From the NCBI RefSeq assembly GCF_008831285.2, contig NC_045138.2, forward strand, positions 11,978,571 to 12,042,570: DNA of 64,000 nucleotides. The letters are read 5' to 3'. The DNA comes from Nymphaea colorata. Its lineage: Eukaryota; Streptophyta; Magnoliopsida; Nymphaeales; Nymphaeaceae. Position 1 is the first letter of the stretch; the number at the start of each line of letters is the position of its first letter. A model generated the notes under the pieces. That model was not told where the DNA came from, made no database searches, and saw nothing but the letters and a program-made list of their open reading frames with translations. The position numbers were made by a program, and so were the translations under genes. Shown one piece after another: positions 35,220 to 46,974 of this stretch.

Positions 35220-36470
35220 ATGTAATTTGCTAATTTGAGAAGAAAAACTTTTTACTAATAGAACCACTTGTGTTTTTAATTAATTAATAGATATTCCATT
35301 TAACTAAACGAACGACCTTATGTAATAAAATAGGAAATAGTACATGTCACTTTATTTAAGAATTCTCACTGTAGATGAACATCATGAAAATTTGGATTAT
35401 TGAAACAAAATTTGTTATTATTTAAAAATATAAAAATTAATGTTGTCCGTACACATTTAATGTCTAATAAGTCAAATAAATCATTTTGTATAAGCATCCA
35501 ATCTGAGTAAAAATTTTATATATATTGAATCCATAAACTAGTTTTTTTTTTTATAAACATTTAGGAAAAAAAAATTGATTAGAGAAAATATTTGAAAATA
35601 ATACATAATTTTTAAATAAAAATAAACCCAAACTTTATTCAATGAAGGTATTCATTTTAATTAATTAATTAATTTCTTTATGAAATCAGTCAATGCAATA
35701 TATTTTTAATTAATTTGGTCAATTAATTAATTATCTAATATGTAAATGAGAAAATATAAAAAATTTAAAGAAAATTGGTCCATTATAAATTTATTTTGCT
35801 TAATTCAGACTTGAAATATGAAAAGAGCAAATAACTTACTTTGTTTTATTAAACAATTATATTTTGCTGCCACCACTATTGGGGACTTAAAATTCTCATA
35901 GCATATAATTTGTCAACTTGAGAATAAAATCTTTTAAATAATAGAAAAGTTGCTCCATTTAATCAATACATAGATATTTCATTCGACCAAACAAATGATT
36001 TCATATAATATAGTAAATTTTTTTAACGAACTCGATTAAATGAAAAAGTTTCCTAAAATAATATATAAGTTTAAAAGGAAATCATATAGTTAAACTTACT
36101 TAAGAATCTCAATATAGGTAATCGTAATGAAAAATTGCTTACCAAAGCAAAATTTGGTATTAGTTAGAAACATAAAATCTAACATGAGATATACTCATTT
36201 AATATGAATACAAAACTAAAATTGTGTAATGAAGTAACTATTAGTCTAATTAATCAAATAAATCATTTTGTACAACCAATGAAATCTGAGCAAAAATTTT
36301 TACTATTCAATAAATAAACTAGCTTTTCTGGATAAAAATTTAAAAAAGGAATTGATCAGAGAAAATAATTAAAAATGGTATAAAGTTAGTTAACCTAAGC
36401 TTTATTTGATGAATCTATCTATTTTATTTAATTTATTAATTAAACTGCTTTATCTAATCAACCAATGCAA
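35220..36470 (+). repeat. diverged tandem duplication, about 550-bp units
   Basis: The blocks at about 35,220-35,700 and 35,905-36,470 share a long series of phrases in order: TAATTTGxxAACTTGAGAA, AGATATTxCATT, ACTTAAGAATCTC, CAAAATTTGxTATTA, AAATCATTTTGTA, AAACTAG and CAATGCAA. Identity looks roughly 70 per cent, with indels. Both are very AT-rich and non-coding. Confidence 0.7.
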
Positions 36471-36761
36471 CATTTTTTTTAGTAATCATAAAGCCACTTG
36501 GTGATTAAAGAAGCAAGTGTACTAGCGTTATTTTTTCCCCTCACTTTGTCATCTACTTTTTCTATTTTTGAAAAGTTTTTCCTTTCCTTGACCACCTTCT
36601 CCACGGTAGGATTGGCGGATGCTAGGGAGGAAAAGGTAATTGAAAATTCAGTTACATCTTTTCACGAACATAAACATGCTTGCATGCACATTAAGACACA
36701 AGCCTGTTGAGATTCATACCCAAACGAAGTTCAGATCCATATCCAAATAAATTCTCCAAGC

Positions 36762-39700
36762 TTGAATTTAACTTCTTTAGGAGACGTTTGGGTCATTGAC
36801 AGTGGTGCCAGTGACCATTTGGCGTCCACTCTTTCCTTCTTGCCTAATGTTGTTAAATTCAATGTGCCATTTCCGATTAGATTGCCTAATGACAAAGTTG
36901 TCTTTGCTACCCAAAAGAGACATGTATTATTATCTCCTAATTTAACTCTGGTTTGATGTCATGTATGTCTCTGCGTTCAAGTTTAATCTCCCATCGGTCA
37001 GTCGATTAACTAAATCAGCAAACCTTCAGCTAACTTTCAGTTCCTCTGCTTGTCTTCTGCAGGACCTGACGTCCCAGATGAGGATTCGAGTTGGTGAACT
37101 TAGAGACCGCCTATACTGCATTTCAAGTCTCTGTTTTACATTGTTGGCATATGATTCGACAAGCACGGGCTTCAAATCAATAATACATACATCAGTTTAG
37201 AACCTAAATTTTCTGCTTCTGCTTCTGTAAATACCAACTGGTTTGAACTTTGAATCAGAACGAAAAACATTTTCTTCTGCTACTAAAACCACTTTAAGTG
37301 ACAATGTTGACATTTGGCATTTGAGGTTAGGCCATCATTCTTCGTATAAAAACAAACTATTTTCTGCATATTGTCATGAAATCAAATTTTTAGATTGTCT
37401 ATGTGAAATGTGTGCTAAGACAAAACAAACAAGGATTTCTTTTGATAAAAGCAAAATTTCAACATCAAGAAACCTTTTGAGCATGTGCATTGCGGCATAT
37501 GGGGACCATATTTTCAATCCTCATTATCTGGTGCTCATTACTTCTGGAGTCTAGTGGATGATTTCACTAGAACTACTTGGGTCTTTCTTATGAGACATAA
37601 AATTGAGACCAAACATTTGCTGAAATATTTTTTGAGTCTTGTGGATAATCAATTTGAATCAAGAGCTCATAAAATCAGGTTCGATAATGTTCTAAAGTTT
37701 GTTTCTCATGAACTAGAGGAGATGTTTCGTAAAAAAAGGTGTATACTCCACAGCAAAATGGTGTTGTTGAAAGAAAAAGTCATCATTTGCGGTCAGTTGT
37801 ACGAGCATTGAGATTTCAAGCTAACCTCCCAACTAAATTTTGGGGAGAGTGTCTCTTGGCTGCTGCCTACTTGATAAATTGAACACCATCACCCTTGCTT
37901 GGAAATAAGACTCCCTTTGAAAAACTTTTTCAAAGAAAACCTTCATATTCACACTTATGTGTATTTAAGTGTCTTTATTATGTCACTAAAGTAAACCTTA
38001 AGGATAAATTTGACAAAATGACACATAGATGCTTGCTTTTGGGATTTCTGTTTGGAAGAAAAGCTTATTTTGTTTATGATTTAGAAACAAATAAATTGTT
38101 TTATAATAGGGATGCTATTTTTCAAGAAAAGGTATTTCCATATCATGAGTCTCAAAGCAAAGTGGATTCTGTTGTAGTACCACTTCCCTTAGCTGATAAT
38201 ATGCTTGAAAATTATGAGTCTCTAGTGAGGGATGAACAATCTAGCAACCAAGTTGAGGTGAACCATGAAGGCTCAGTCAGACTCTTGTGCAAATGAATCC
38301 CATGAAACCAAGAGTCACCCCCATCCTAGAGGAAGTCCAAATCTAAATGTTCTTGATTTTCCGAAAGATACCGAACCAAGCCCACCTGAAACCATTGATC
38401 CAAACATTCAGTCGCCTCAAAGTTCAAGGCCATTTGTGCCTCGTCGCTTTACTCGAGTTCGCTGTCCCTCGGTGTTACTAAATTACACCACTCAAGCTTC
38501 ATGAAGGGCAAGGTCAGCAACTAAATATCCATTATCTAATGTTATATCCTTCAATAAATTCTCATTCTTTCACCGTCCTTTCTTAGTCAATATCTCTATG
38601 CATCTCATTTGATGAAGCGAATCAATATTCCTGTTGGAAGGTTGCTATGGCCCCCAGAGATAAGGGCCTTGGAGCAGAATGGTACATGGACGCTCACTCC
38701 ATGTCCCCATGGGGTGACACCCATTGGCTGCAAATGGGTATGTTAAACAAAATACAGGGTCAAAAAATTTGGATGCACAGGTGTGGTGAGGGTGTATATA
38801 TATATATATACAATATTTATTTTAGCTTGTTTCTCAGCTTAATCTCTGTTCTTTCTTTTTACTTTTATTACTATACATAAAGAAACAGACAGTGAAAAGA
38901 AAAAAAAATGTTGAACTTGCATAAGAAAGGATATGGTTGTGGCGCGTGTCGGAGCAGCTCCAGCACCAGCGTCTTGTCGACAAGGGTGTGGCCCCTTTTT
39001 TGAAGAGTATGTGTGGCATAGGGGCTAATAGACAGGTTGAACACCAAAAAGCACTCTTAGTGGCCAAAGGATATTCACAAATAGAGGGGTTGGATTTTCA
39101 TAAAACTTTTGAGACAGTAGCTAAAATGGTGACAATTTGATGTCTTTTATCAATTGCACTAAAGAAAAATTGACTCCTTTCACAAATGTATGTATATAAT
39201 GCTTTTTCGCACTGCGATTCAAAAGAGACTCTTTATATGGCATTGCCACAGCGATATGGAAAAAAGAGGGAGACACATTGTATGCATATTGAACAAGTCT
39301 CTTTGTGGATTACGGCATAAGTTCTCAGCTGCACTAGAAAGGTATGGTTTGAAGCAGTCCAAAGCCTATTATTAGTCTCTTTGCACATGGTGCAAAGAAA
39401 AAAATTTTATGTATCATTCTTGTTTACGTTGATGATCTAGTCACTGCAGGAAATGACCAAGATTTTGTGCATGGGTTAAAGGAATACCTTAACTCAGTTT
39501 TTCACATAAAAGACGTGATTTGAAATATTCTTTACGAATTGAGCTACCTCGCTCAAAAGAGGAAACTTCTCTTTTACAAAGGAAATATTGCTTGGGGATT
39601 TTCGAAGAAGTCGGATGTCTCAATGCTCGTTCAGCAGAAGCACCCATGGAGCAGCAAAGTTGCCTTTTTGAACATGATAGAGAAGTTTTGAAGGACCTGA

Positions 39701-39970
39701 AAGTTTATAGGCATCTAGTCGGCAGACTCATTTACTTGACCATATCAAGACCTGATTTATAATTTGCTGTTAATATTTTCAGCAGATTTGAGATTTCTAC
39801 AAAAGCCGCACTCTAGTCATCTTGCTACAGCCATGAGAGTGGCTCGCTATGGGCGTTATGTTGTCATCTAGTAGTGATATTCAGTTAAAGGCCTTTTATG
39901 AAGCTGATTGGGGAGCATGTCATGAGACCAGAAGATCCATTACTTGCTATTGCATTTATATTGGGTTTTT
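36762..39970 (+). mobile_element. degenerate Ty1/Copia retrotransposon, pol region
   Basis: Domains appear in Copia order on the plus strand: aspartic protease (VIDSGASDHLAS, DSGAS at about 36,798), GAG-pre-integrase (DIWHLRLGH near 37,309), integrase core (SLVDDFTRTTWVF near 37,550; TPQQNGVVER near 37,745), reverse transcriptase (QNGTWTLTPCPHG near 38,675; LVAKGYSQIEGLDF near 39,060; YVDDL at 39,425-39,439) and RNase H (EADWGACHETRRS near 39,900). Integrase before RT defines Copia and excludes Gypsy. Numerous stops and frameshifts, plus an insertion at about 38,785-39,020, make it inactive. No gag or paired LTRs were found. Confidence 0.9.
38785..39020. repeat. insertion within the Copia reverse transcriptase
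   Basis: RT homology stops after GCKWV (about 38,735) and a short tail, then resumes at the VEHQKALLVAKGYSQ piece (about 39,035). The sequence between holds a TA run at 38,797-38,812 and no Copia-like frame. No target duplication was recognised. Confidence 0.5.
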
Positions 39971-40025
39971 CACAAGTAGTCTCCATTTCATTTATTGAGA
40001 AGGAATGAAAGAGTACTGAAAATTT

Positions 40026-40042
40026 AAAAAAAAAAAAAAAAA
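40026..40042. repeat. poly(A) tract
   Basis: A plain A run just after the Copia RNase H remains. There is no evidence that it marks a retroposon end. Confidence 0.8.
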
Positions 40043-40166
40043 AGAAGGGCAATACAGCCAAACTAGACACCGTTCCTAACAAAGGGCATTAACCCATTAG
40101 AAGTCAGTCCCACTCTCTATCTTCATTATACGCATTCAAAAATATGATCCATCTCTACTCACAAAT

Positions 40167-41453
40167 AGGAATGTTCAGCGAGTTGAGCCAACTCGTGCTT
40201 ACTTGGATAAACTCAACTCGAGCTTGACTTGTAAGATAAATGAGTCGAGTTCAAGCTTAACTGATGACTCAGTTTGTAAATGAGTCAAGTTCGAGTTGGA
40301 TGAACTCAACTCGATTAGACTCAATTAAACTTAGTTGGCAACTCACTGAGTTGACTTGGGAATCTTTCAAGTCAGCTCAAATCGCCAACAAATCCAGCTA
40401 TGAGTCAAGGTTGGCCTCGCTCGTCCCTGACTTGGCCCAACTTAGCCTGACTCACCCTTGACTCAGCTTGACTCGGCCTGACTTGCCACTGACTTGTCTG
40501 ATTCAGCTGCAATGATTTATGTTTTAGTTATTTAAATAGTAGTTAGTAAATAATCTGTAAAAATAGTCATATTTTGAGAGACACATATAATTTTATAAGG
40601 TGGAAAGATGGCCTGTGATTTCAATGAAAAATGCATGAACATTTCCATCTTAAGCTAGTCTTATAGCACTTAAAAAAAAGTTTACAGCTTTGATTCAAAT
40701 AGTGCTTCTTTACACATGAAGACGCTAAAGACTATGATGTCTTAGTATGAAGCAGATCACCTACTATTGTTTCCATCGCATTCACAAGTTCGGTAAAGTA
40801 ACAAAAGTAGGATTCTTTAAAAGATAAATAGCCAATGTCTGGACTGGACTGGATGGCTTAAGAGAGCTGTATTTGGAATTTTAGCAAGCATTCAATTATT
40901 CATCATGTCTCTATAATTGAGAAACAAGAAGATGACGCTGCTTGATGGTACATAAATCATGAGAGCTTTCTATATATATTGTTTATTTCGAGGGGCGCGT
41001 AAATCAGTCAAGTTCGAGTTGGATGAACTCAACTCAATTAGACTCGATTAACCATCGTTGGCAAACTCACTTAGTTGACTCGGGAATCGCTCGAGTCAGC
41101 TTAGCCAACAAATCTTGTCACGAGTCAAGATTGGCCTCACTCGCCCTTTACTCAGCTTGACTCGGTCTAACATGGCATCGATTTGTCACTAACTTGTCTG
41201 ATTCAGTTGCAGTGATTTATATTTTGGTTAATTGGATACTTTACTGAGTCGATGAGTCAACTCACTGACCCAATAACCTGGTCATTTGCAGATCTGAGTC
41301 TGAGTCACAAGTTTGCCCTCTATACTTTTGATACTAATACTTATTTTCGTAATTTCAAAAAGTTAAAATGGCTTAAATAATAATGTGAAAAATTTAAACA
41401 TAAAATAGACTTAAGAGAATCGAGCTCGAGCCAGGCTCACTCGTTGTACATCC
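40167..41453. mobile_element. CGAGT-word TIR element with internal duplication and nested repeat B
   Basis: The left end GGAATGTTCAGCGAGTTGAG and the right end in reverse (GGATGTACAACGAGTGAGCC) form an imperfect terminal inverted repeat. Most of the body is degenerate GACTCGAGT/CAACTCGA words. The segment at about 40,265-40,535 recurs at about 40,995-41,240 (GTCAAGTTCGAGTTGGATGA through CTGATTCAGxTGCA). Between them lies a complete copy of repeat B. The order is therefore A-B-A. Confidence 0.65.
40539..40988 (+). repeat. 450-bp dispersed repeat B, copy 2, nested
   Basis: This is the counterpart of 33,033-33,476, placed exactly between the two A segments of the CGAGT-word element. It contains an extra GGACT duplication near 40,843. 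Confidence 0.85.
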
Positions 41454-41994
41454 ATACCCACAAAAAAGAGGGTCGTATTGCATGCAAATGAGGATTTTGC
41501 AAAAGAGAAGAAAAGAAAGTTTGAAAAGAGTAACTTGCCTCTGATTTTGAAGCTACGAGACAGAAGGAGGAGGTAGGATCTGTACGCGAGTCACGGTTTT
41601 AAATTCTAAATTGTACATCTTAAAGTCTAAATGGTCGACATATTACCTAAGAAAATGATGCCAATTTAAAACTAGATGGATTTTAAATTCCATGCATTTA
41701 ATAATGCTTCTTAAAAGCAATGCCACGTGATGAACAGTTTTATTTTGGGATAACTTTTTTTAGAAAAATTTCCAAAACTGGCTACATATATCTCAAGAAA
41801 CATTAGTGACATTATACCTTTCTTACATATTTTGACCCATTCAAACATTAGTGACATTATACCTTTCTTACAGTCATATTTTGACCCATACAGTGATGTG
41901 TGCAAGCATTTATGTCGTCCCACTAGTGCAAATGTACCTCCAAAAACTCCTATATGGAAAAAAAAAAAACCACCTTAAATCACTCAGCCAAGGG
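41454..41994. other. intergenic, no gene seen, with a 45-bp tandem repeat
   Basis: AAACATTAGTGACATTATAC recurs 45 bases apart at about 41,798 and 41,843, each followed by a TTTTGACCCAT end by about 41,889. There is nothing else. Confidence 0.75.
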
Positions 41995-42480
41995 TCTGAT
42001 TTTATTTGTTTTAGATCATTTGATCCAGATTTGGGTCAGGTTATTGGATCTTGGTACAAAGGATTTAGGTAAGAGATATAATGGATCTCGACTGAGTTGC
42101 TAGACATAAGTTTAAAAGATTTGGGTCAGAGGCCTAATTTGATCTGGTTTGAGATGTTAAATCAAGGTTTGACGGATCAGAAGTTTAACTGGCCCGATTT
42201 TAGACGTTGGATCTGGATTTAATGGACTTACATCAGAGGATAAATTGACTTTCTCTGAGGTGTTGGATATGGATTTGGATCAAATGTCAAATCTGATCAA
42301 ATCTGATCCAGCTTAATGTTGGATATGGATTAATGGATTTGGATTGCAGGTCTAACCTAATCCAGTCTGAGGTGTTGGACGTGGGGTTTAATGGATTTGG
42401 TTCAGAAGGCTAATCTGATCCGATCTGATGGACTTCATTTGGATTTGGAACCGGTGACTTAATCCAGGTCGATAAGCATA
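41995..42480. repeat. degenerate GGATTTGG/GATCTGAT word repeat
   Basis: Dozens of loose variants of TTGGATxTGGATTT and CTGATCCGATCTGA occur with an irregular spacing of about 50-70 bases, including GTTGGATATGGATT. It is non-coding. Confidence 0.7.
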
Positions 42481-42642
42481 GAAGGTTTGAAAACTTATGC
42501 TACCTTTTTTATTGAAAAATTTTAGTTTTTCTAAAGAAGAAAAATTCTCGAAATTGGTTTAAGGTTTGTGAAGAATGCTTGAGCTAGAGGGCAGAAGCGT
42601 CATCTTTGCATATGAACCTCCCCTTACCTACCGAGTAAAAGG

Positions 42643-42684
42643 TATATATATATATATATATATATAAAGAGAGAGAGAGAGAGA
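42643..42684. repeat. (TA)n-(GA)n compound microsatellite
   Basis: TA run 42,643-42,666, then GA run 42,668-42,684. Confidence 0.95.
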
Positions 42685-44990
42685 ATGTTTATTTCAAAAG
42701 TTTTTATTATTTTGAAATCCTTCTCTATTTTCCCAAAGGACATAGGATAACTCCTTAAGGAATTTATCCGACGCATTTGACTATGCAGTTTTTTATTTTC
42801 TAAAAGAACAAGATTATAAGTACTTCTATTTAAATTTTAGCATATAAGAAAGAAACCACATTTAAACAAGAAAGCAATTCCCTGAATGCTGATTTTTACT
42901 GCGGATTCAAAGAGAAAACCTGATGTAGAATTTGGTGAAGATATAGAGATGGTTTTGGAAATTTTAATCTCGATGAGACCGCAGAATGAGTAAGATTCAA
43001 ACACCAAGGTTAGGTTCAGTTCGTTTCCAAGGGCACTTTAGGGGTTAAATTTCAAAAAGCTATTGTAAAACAATTTAATAAGTTTATCAAAATATACATC
43101 AATAGTATTCAAGTCAAATTAACATGAAAAAAATATTGATATTAAGGTAGGAATTCTTCAAATAAACAGCCCACACTTGAGATTGAGTTTCTAAAACCCA
43201 TCATCCTAACCATCCGACAGGGTTACACATAGGGGCTAAGTTATCATATGCAGCCCCTTACCTTGGAAGCTTCCATCTGCAGCTTGCCTTGCCTTGTGAA
43301 AGTGAAATGCTGGCAACTATTCGAGAAACAGGACCGGCCCGAAAAAGCCCAGCCCTCCACGACCAAAAGCCCAATTAAGCCCGCCCGACCCATTATCAGT
43401 CGGGCCGGGCCGGGTTTCGGGCATTAACCGAAACCTGAGGCCTAAAATTACATTGCCCGGCTCGATACGGTTTCCGGGCTTCGATTTTGACATTCTTATC
43501 GGGCCCCCCGATGCACAGCCTACTTAATAACTAAAATGACTTTAGTTAATAGGGAAAAAAAAACTTTTTGTATGGACAAAAAATGTAAACACAAAAAGTT
43601 AAAAGAGTAAAAAGGACATTTTCTTTTTTAATATTCCAACTCCTGTTTTTTTGGCGTATGTGCCACTCACTCTCCCATTAGGAAGACAGCTATAAAATTA
43701 GGATAATATGACAGAAATGTCTATCTCTCTCTCGTGCTTAGAGAACCAGTGAATGTCACATGTTACAAATTAAAGCATGACATCCGCCGCTATAAAGTAT
43801 CACATCATAGAGGCTTAGAGTACAAAAACGGAAAACGAGACATGACGCCAAACTAAAAAGAAACCCAAATTAGGCTCTGTCACACGCCAATACACATCAT
43901 AAATTACAAACATTAGTGGATTTGAATTCTTGTGGACTGTAGGCGACATGATACTAACAGACCTCCAGTTAATATTAGCCTCCCAATCAAATTCCAAGGA
44001 TGAACTTCTTATCTGGCTGTCATCCCGAACCTTTGGCGCAGTCCTCAGTCCTCGACTTTCATTGTGCAGATCGCTGCAACCTACAGCAAAAGAGGCCAAA
44101 AGATCCACTTATGTCTGCTTTGGTGTTTTATGGTGTCCTATTTCATAGATTAGGGTTTTTAAGGTCATCGAGATACTGTTAAACCCTAGTTCAGATATCT
44201 GAGTGGATTTTTTATTTGTTTTCATCTAGTTTAGCAAAATTTATAGATTTTAGTCCACATTTGTGTATCTTAGCTACGTTCATGTCAATTAGTGTCGGTT
44301 CAATTCAATCATTAAGTCTGAGTGTCTCGCATCTAGGGTTTAGAGCTATTCACTTGTGATTTTTAGTTTTCAATGTGTGTCTTTATATTGATTTGAGTTC
44401 AGATTGGGTCTTATGAAATGTCTTTAGGCTTTAGGATTTTTATCATGAAATTAAGTACTTTGCTTTTTGGTTACGACTTCATGTTTTTCCAACGGGCAGA
44501 TTGTTGAGTTCATGAGATCTATTGAAAATATTTACAATCGAGTTGCAAGACATAGGGCATGGCTTTTGAACTTCAGTTTTAACATATCGAACTATTAGGT
44601 CGTGATTGTGTGCGCCTTTCTTTTCTTTAGTTTGAAGCAAAAAAGTTTAGATTCTATTAAAATTCTTCTCAATGTCGATTCCTTGAATTGGACTAGGCAT
44701 TTAGTAGTTGTAATTGTGGTTTTTTGGTGTGCAGTTTCACTAAGTATTACGACGATAAACCTTTATCTTTCATGCCACATTTAAAACCACATTAATGAGC
44801 TTGGAGGTACAGTTTCTCCATTTTGTTTGTTGATTCTAAAGATGTATTAAGTTAAATTGGTATTATTTTTATCTATTAAAGAAGAAGGCCAAGTAAACAA
44901 TTGCCATGTCTCCAAAAGTAGCAGGTAAAGAAATATTTTGTAAGCATAGGCTGAACATATGACATTTATGTGGATAACGTTATGATATAG
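42685..44990. other. intergenic, no gene seen; GCCCGG-word patch at 43,325-43,510
   Basis: A GC-rich patch of GGCCCG/CGGGCC words stands out in AT-rich DNA and resembles the element at 5,841-6,023, but its ends are unclear. Opposing frames at 43,815-44,148 overlap one another and have no domain. Confidence 0.5.
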
Positions 44991-46135
44991 CAAGTAAAAA
45001 ATTACGAAATTGAATACGCATACTATATTCTCCTTCTCAAATCAGCTAAAAATTAGCTCTAGTTGCTAGACACTTAACATACTTGGTACTTGAGTTGTTC
45101 TTCAATGCATTAGCTAGGTTGCAAGCTTTTTCTGCAGCCCAAGTAAGAAAAAAATTGGAGCTTACTCAAAAGGCAAAATATATGAGGATTAGCCCTAGAA
45201 ATAAGTTTCAAATGGTGTGGTGATACTCATTAGGGTTATATCAAGGCTATGCCATCCTCAATTTAATCTATATGTATTTTTTGGGAACAAGGTGTTAGAG
45301 TTTATTAAGGACAATATAAATTCAAGAGAATCTAAGCCAAAGTTCTTGGTACATGCATCATGAGATTCTGAGTTTGTATTTGGTTTACTTTGATGAATAA
45401 ATTTTTGGGGATAGCTACAAGCAAAAGATTATGGTATTGTTAATGCTATTAATTTTAGTTGTTTCAAGATAATGCTTTCAAGATTTCAGATATAATGGTC
45501 CGGACTCTACTATCAACAAAATAAATACATTTTGCAATAAAGGTAATGCTGAAATGCCTAATTTAGAGGACTCGTACACACCTCAAGAACAACTAAGATA
45601 TGTAGCTGAAAAGATTAAATATTTGCATCATTGTCACGTTTGTTGCTTTATAGTAACGTTGATCTACAGCATCAAAATTCTTGAACAATAGTTTTATTGA
45701 GGTAAAGGCAAAGCTTCTCCTTTAGTGGGATGTTTAAGTCCAAAGAACTTTTCTATTGCTTTTGATAAACGCAAGTCATCTTGTAGAATTATATCTGACC
45801 TCGTGCAGATGTGAAAGTCCATTGATGGTACATATTAAAGATATGAAGACGAATGTGAAACTTTTAAATTTAAATTCTTTAGGAAACCTTGTAGAAATGA
45901 TAGTAACAACAAGATGACACATGCTATCTTCTCCCTGGTATATTTGTTGAACAAATTGGGAGTAGATTCACTTCAATCAATGAGAGAGCATTTTCAACAA
46001 TCAATAATTTCAAAAATCAGGTTTGTAATAAAATGGGAGATGAGTGGTTGATGATGTTTTGGTTACTTACAATGCCAAGGATATATTTGACAACATTAAT
46101 AATGAAGTGACCATGATTTTTTTAAAGATTTGAAA
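44991..46135 (+). pseudogene. hAT-superfamily transposase remnant (TTF/zf-MYM1-like)
   Basis: The clearest block is the C-terminal hAT dimerisation region: ERAFSTIN at about 45,982-46,005 and MGDEWL at 46,033-46,050, then after a frameshift DDVLVTYNAKDIFDNINNE. Upstream scraps near 45,060-45,240 (ARLQAF, AAQVRKKLEL, FKWCGDTHWG) fit the middle of the same protein, where the substrate-cutting fold lies. Many stops and frameshifts interrupt it. Catalytic acidic residues were not located. Terminal inverted repeats were not found. It could have been a source of enzyme for the hAT-like MITEs nearby, but that is inference. Confidence 0.7.
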
Positions 46136-46884
46136 GGCCAACTAAAATAACTATAAGTTTGTATACAACTACAGTGAATTTTTTTTTATGCCAATTGTAA
46201 ATTTGTTCATAATTAATTAGTTATTTGATTTTTTAAGGCAAAGTAATTTGATTTATTTTTTAAGGCAATTGTAAATTTTTAGGTCCAATTCAAAATTTGT
46301 CTATTATTCTGACTATTTGTTTTGCTTAATGAGGCCAATTGCAATTTGTTAATAATTGTAGCTCCAGGTGAGCGATAGGGTGCCCTACTTCCCTGATGAG
46401 AGGCAAAAAAAATCCCCTTCTGTCTCCCAAAGTAATTTGATTTATTTTTTAAGGCAATTGTAAATTTTAATGGTGTTCACTTAATTTTGTAAGTTTTTTT
46501 TTTTTTTATTTTACTATGCATTAGAGCTCCCAGCCAAAATCTTCAGTCTCCTTGGAGACATCCAAAAAAATTGGAATGGAAACAAGAAGACCTTAATGTA
46601 TAATTATGTCAATAATTCTTAAACGAGGTCCTTCTTTAGTAATTTCAAACCCCTACCTTATAAGCTAAGTAACACAGACATGGATGGAAGGCTGTTGTAC
46701 CTTTGTCGACACAACAGTTTTCTGCTTTGCATATAATTTTTTCATGAAATTTTTACAGGTTTTTGTAGAATTTGACTGATTTTTGTAAAAATAAAATAAT
46801 TTTTACATATTTTTGTGATATTTTCTATAGTTTTGTAGAATTTTGCTTATTTTTTGGGAAAATTTGGGCGCGCGCACACACACA

Positions 46885-46974
<90 letters not shown>

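Noticed and set aside
40026-40042. Poly(A) tail marking a processed retroposon end
   Set aside because: The upstream sequence is Copia RNase H, and no target duplication or 3' end of a known LINE or mRNA is present.
33033-40988. The repeat B pair as LTRs of the Copia element
   Set aside because: No TG...CA ends or primer-binding site was seen, the left copy lies 3.3 kb from the protease domain, and the right copy is nested in an unrelated word element.
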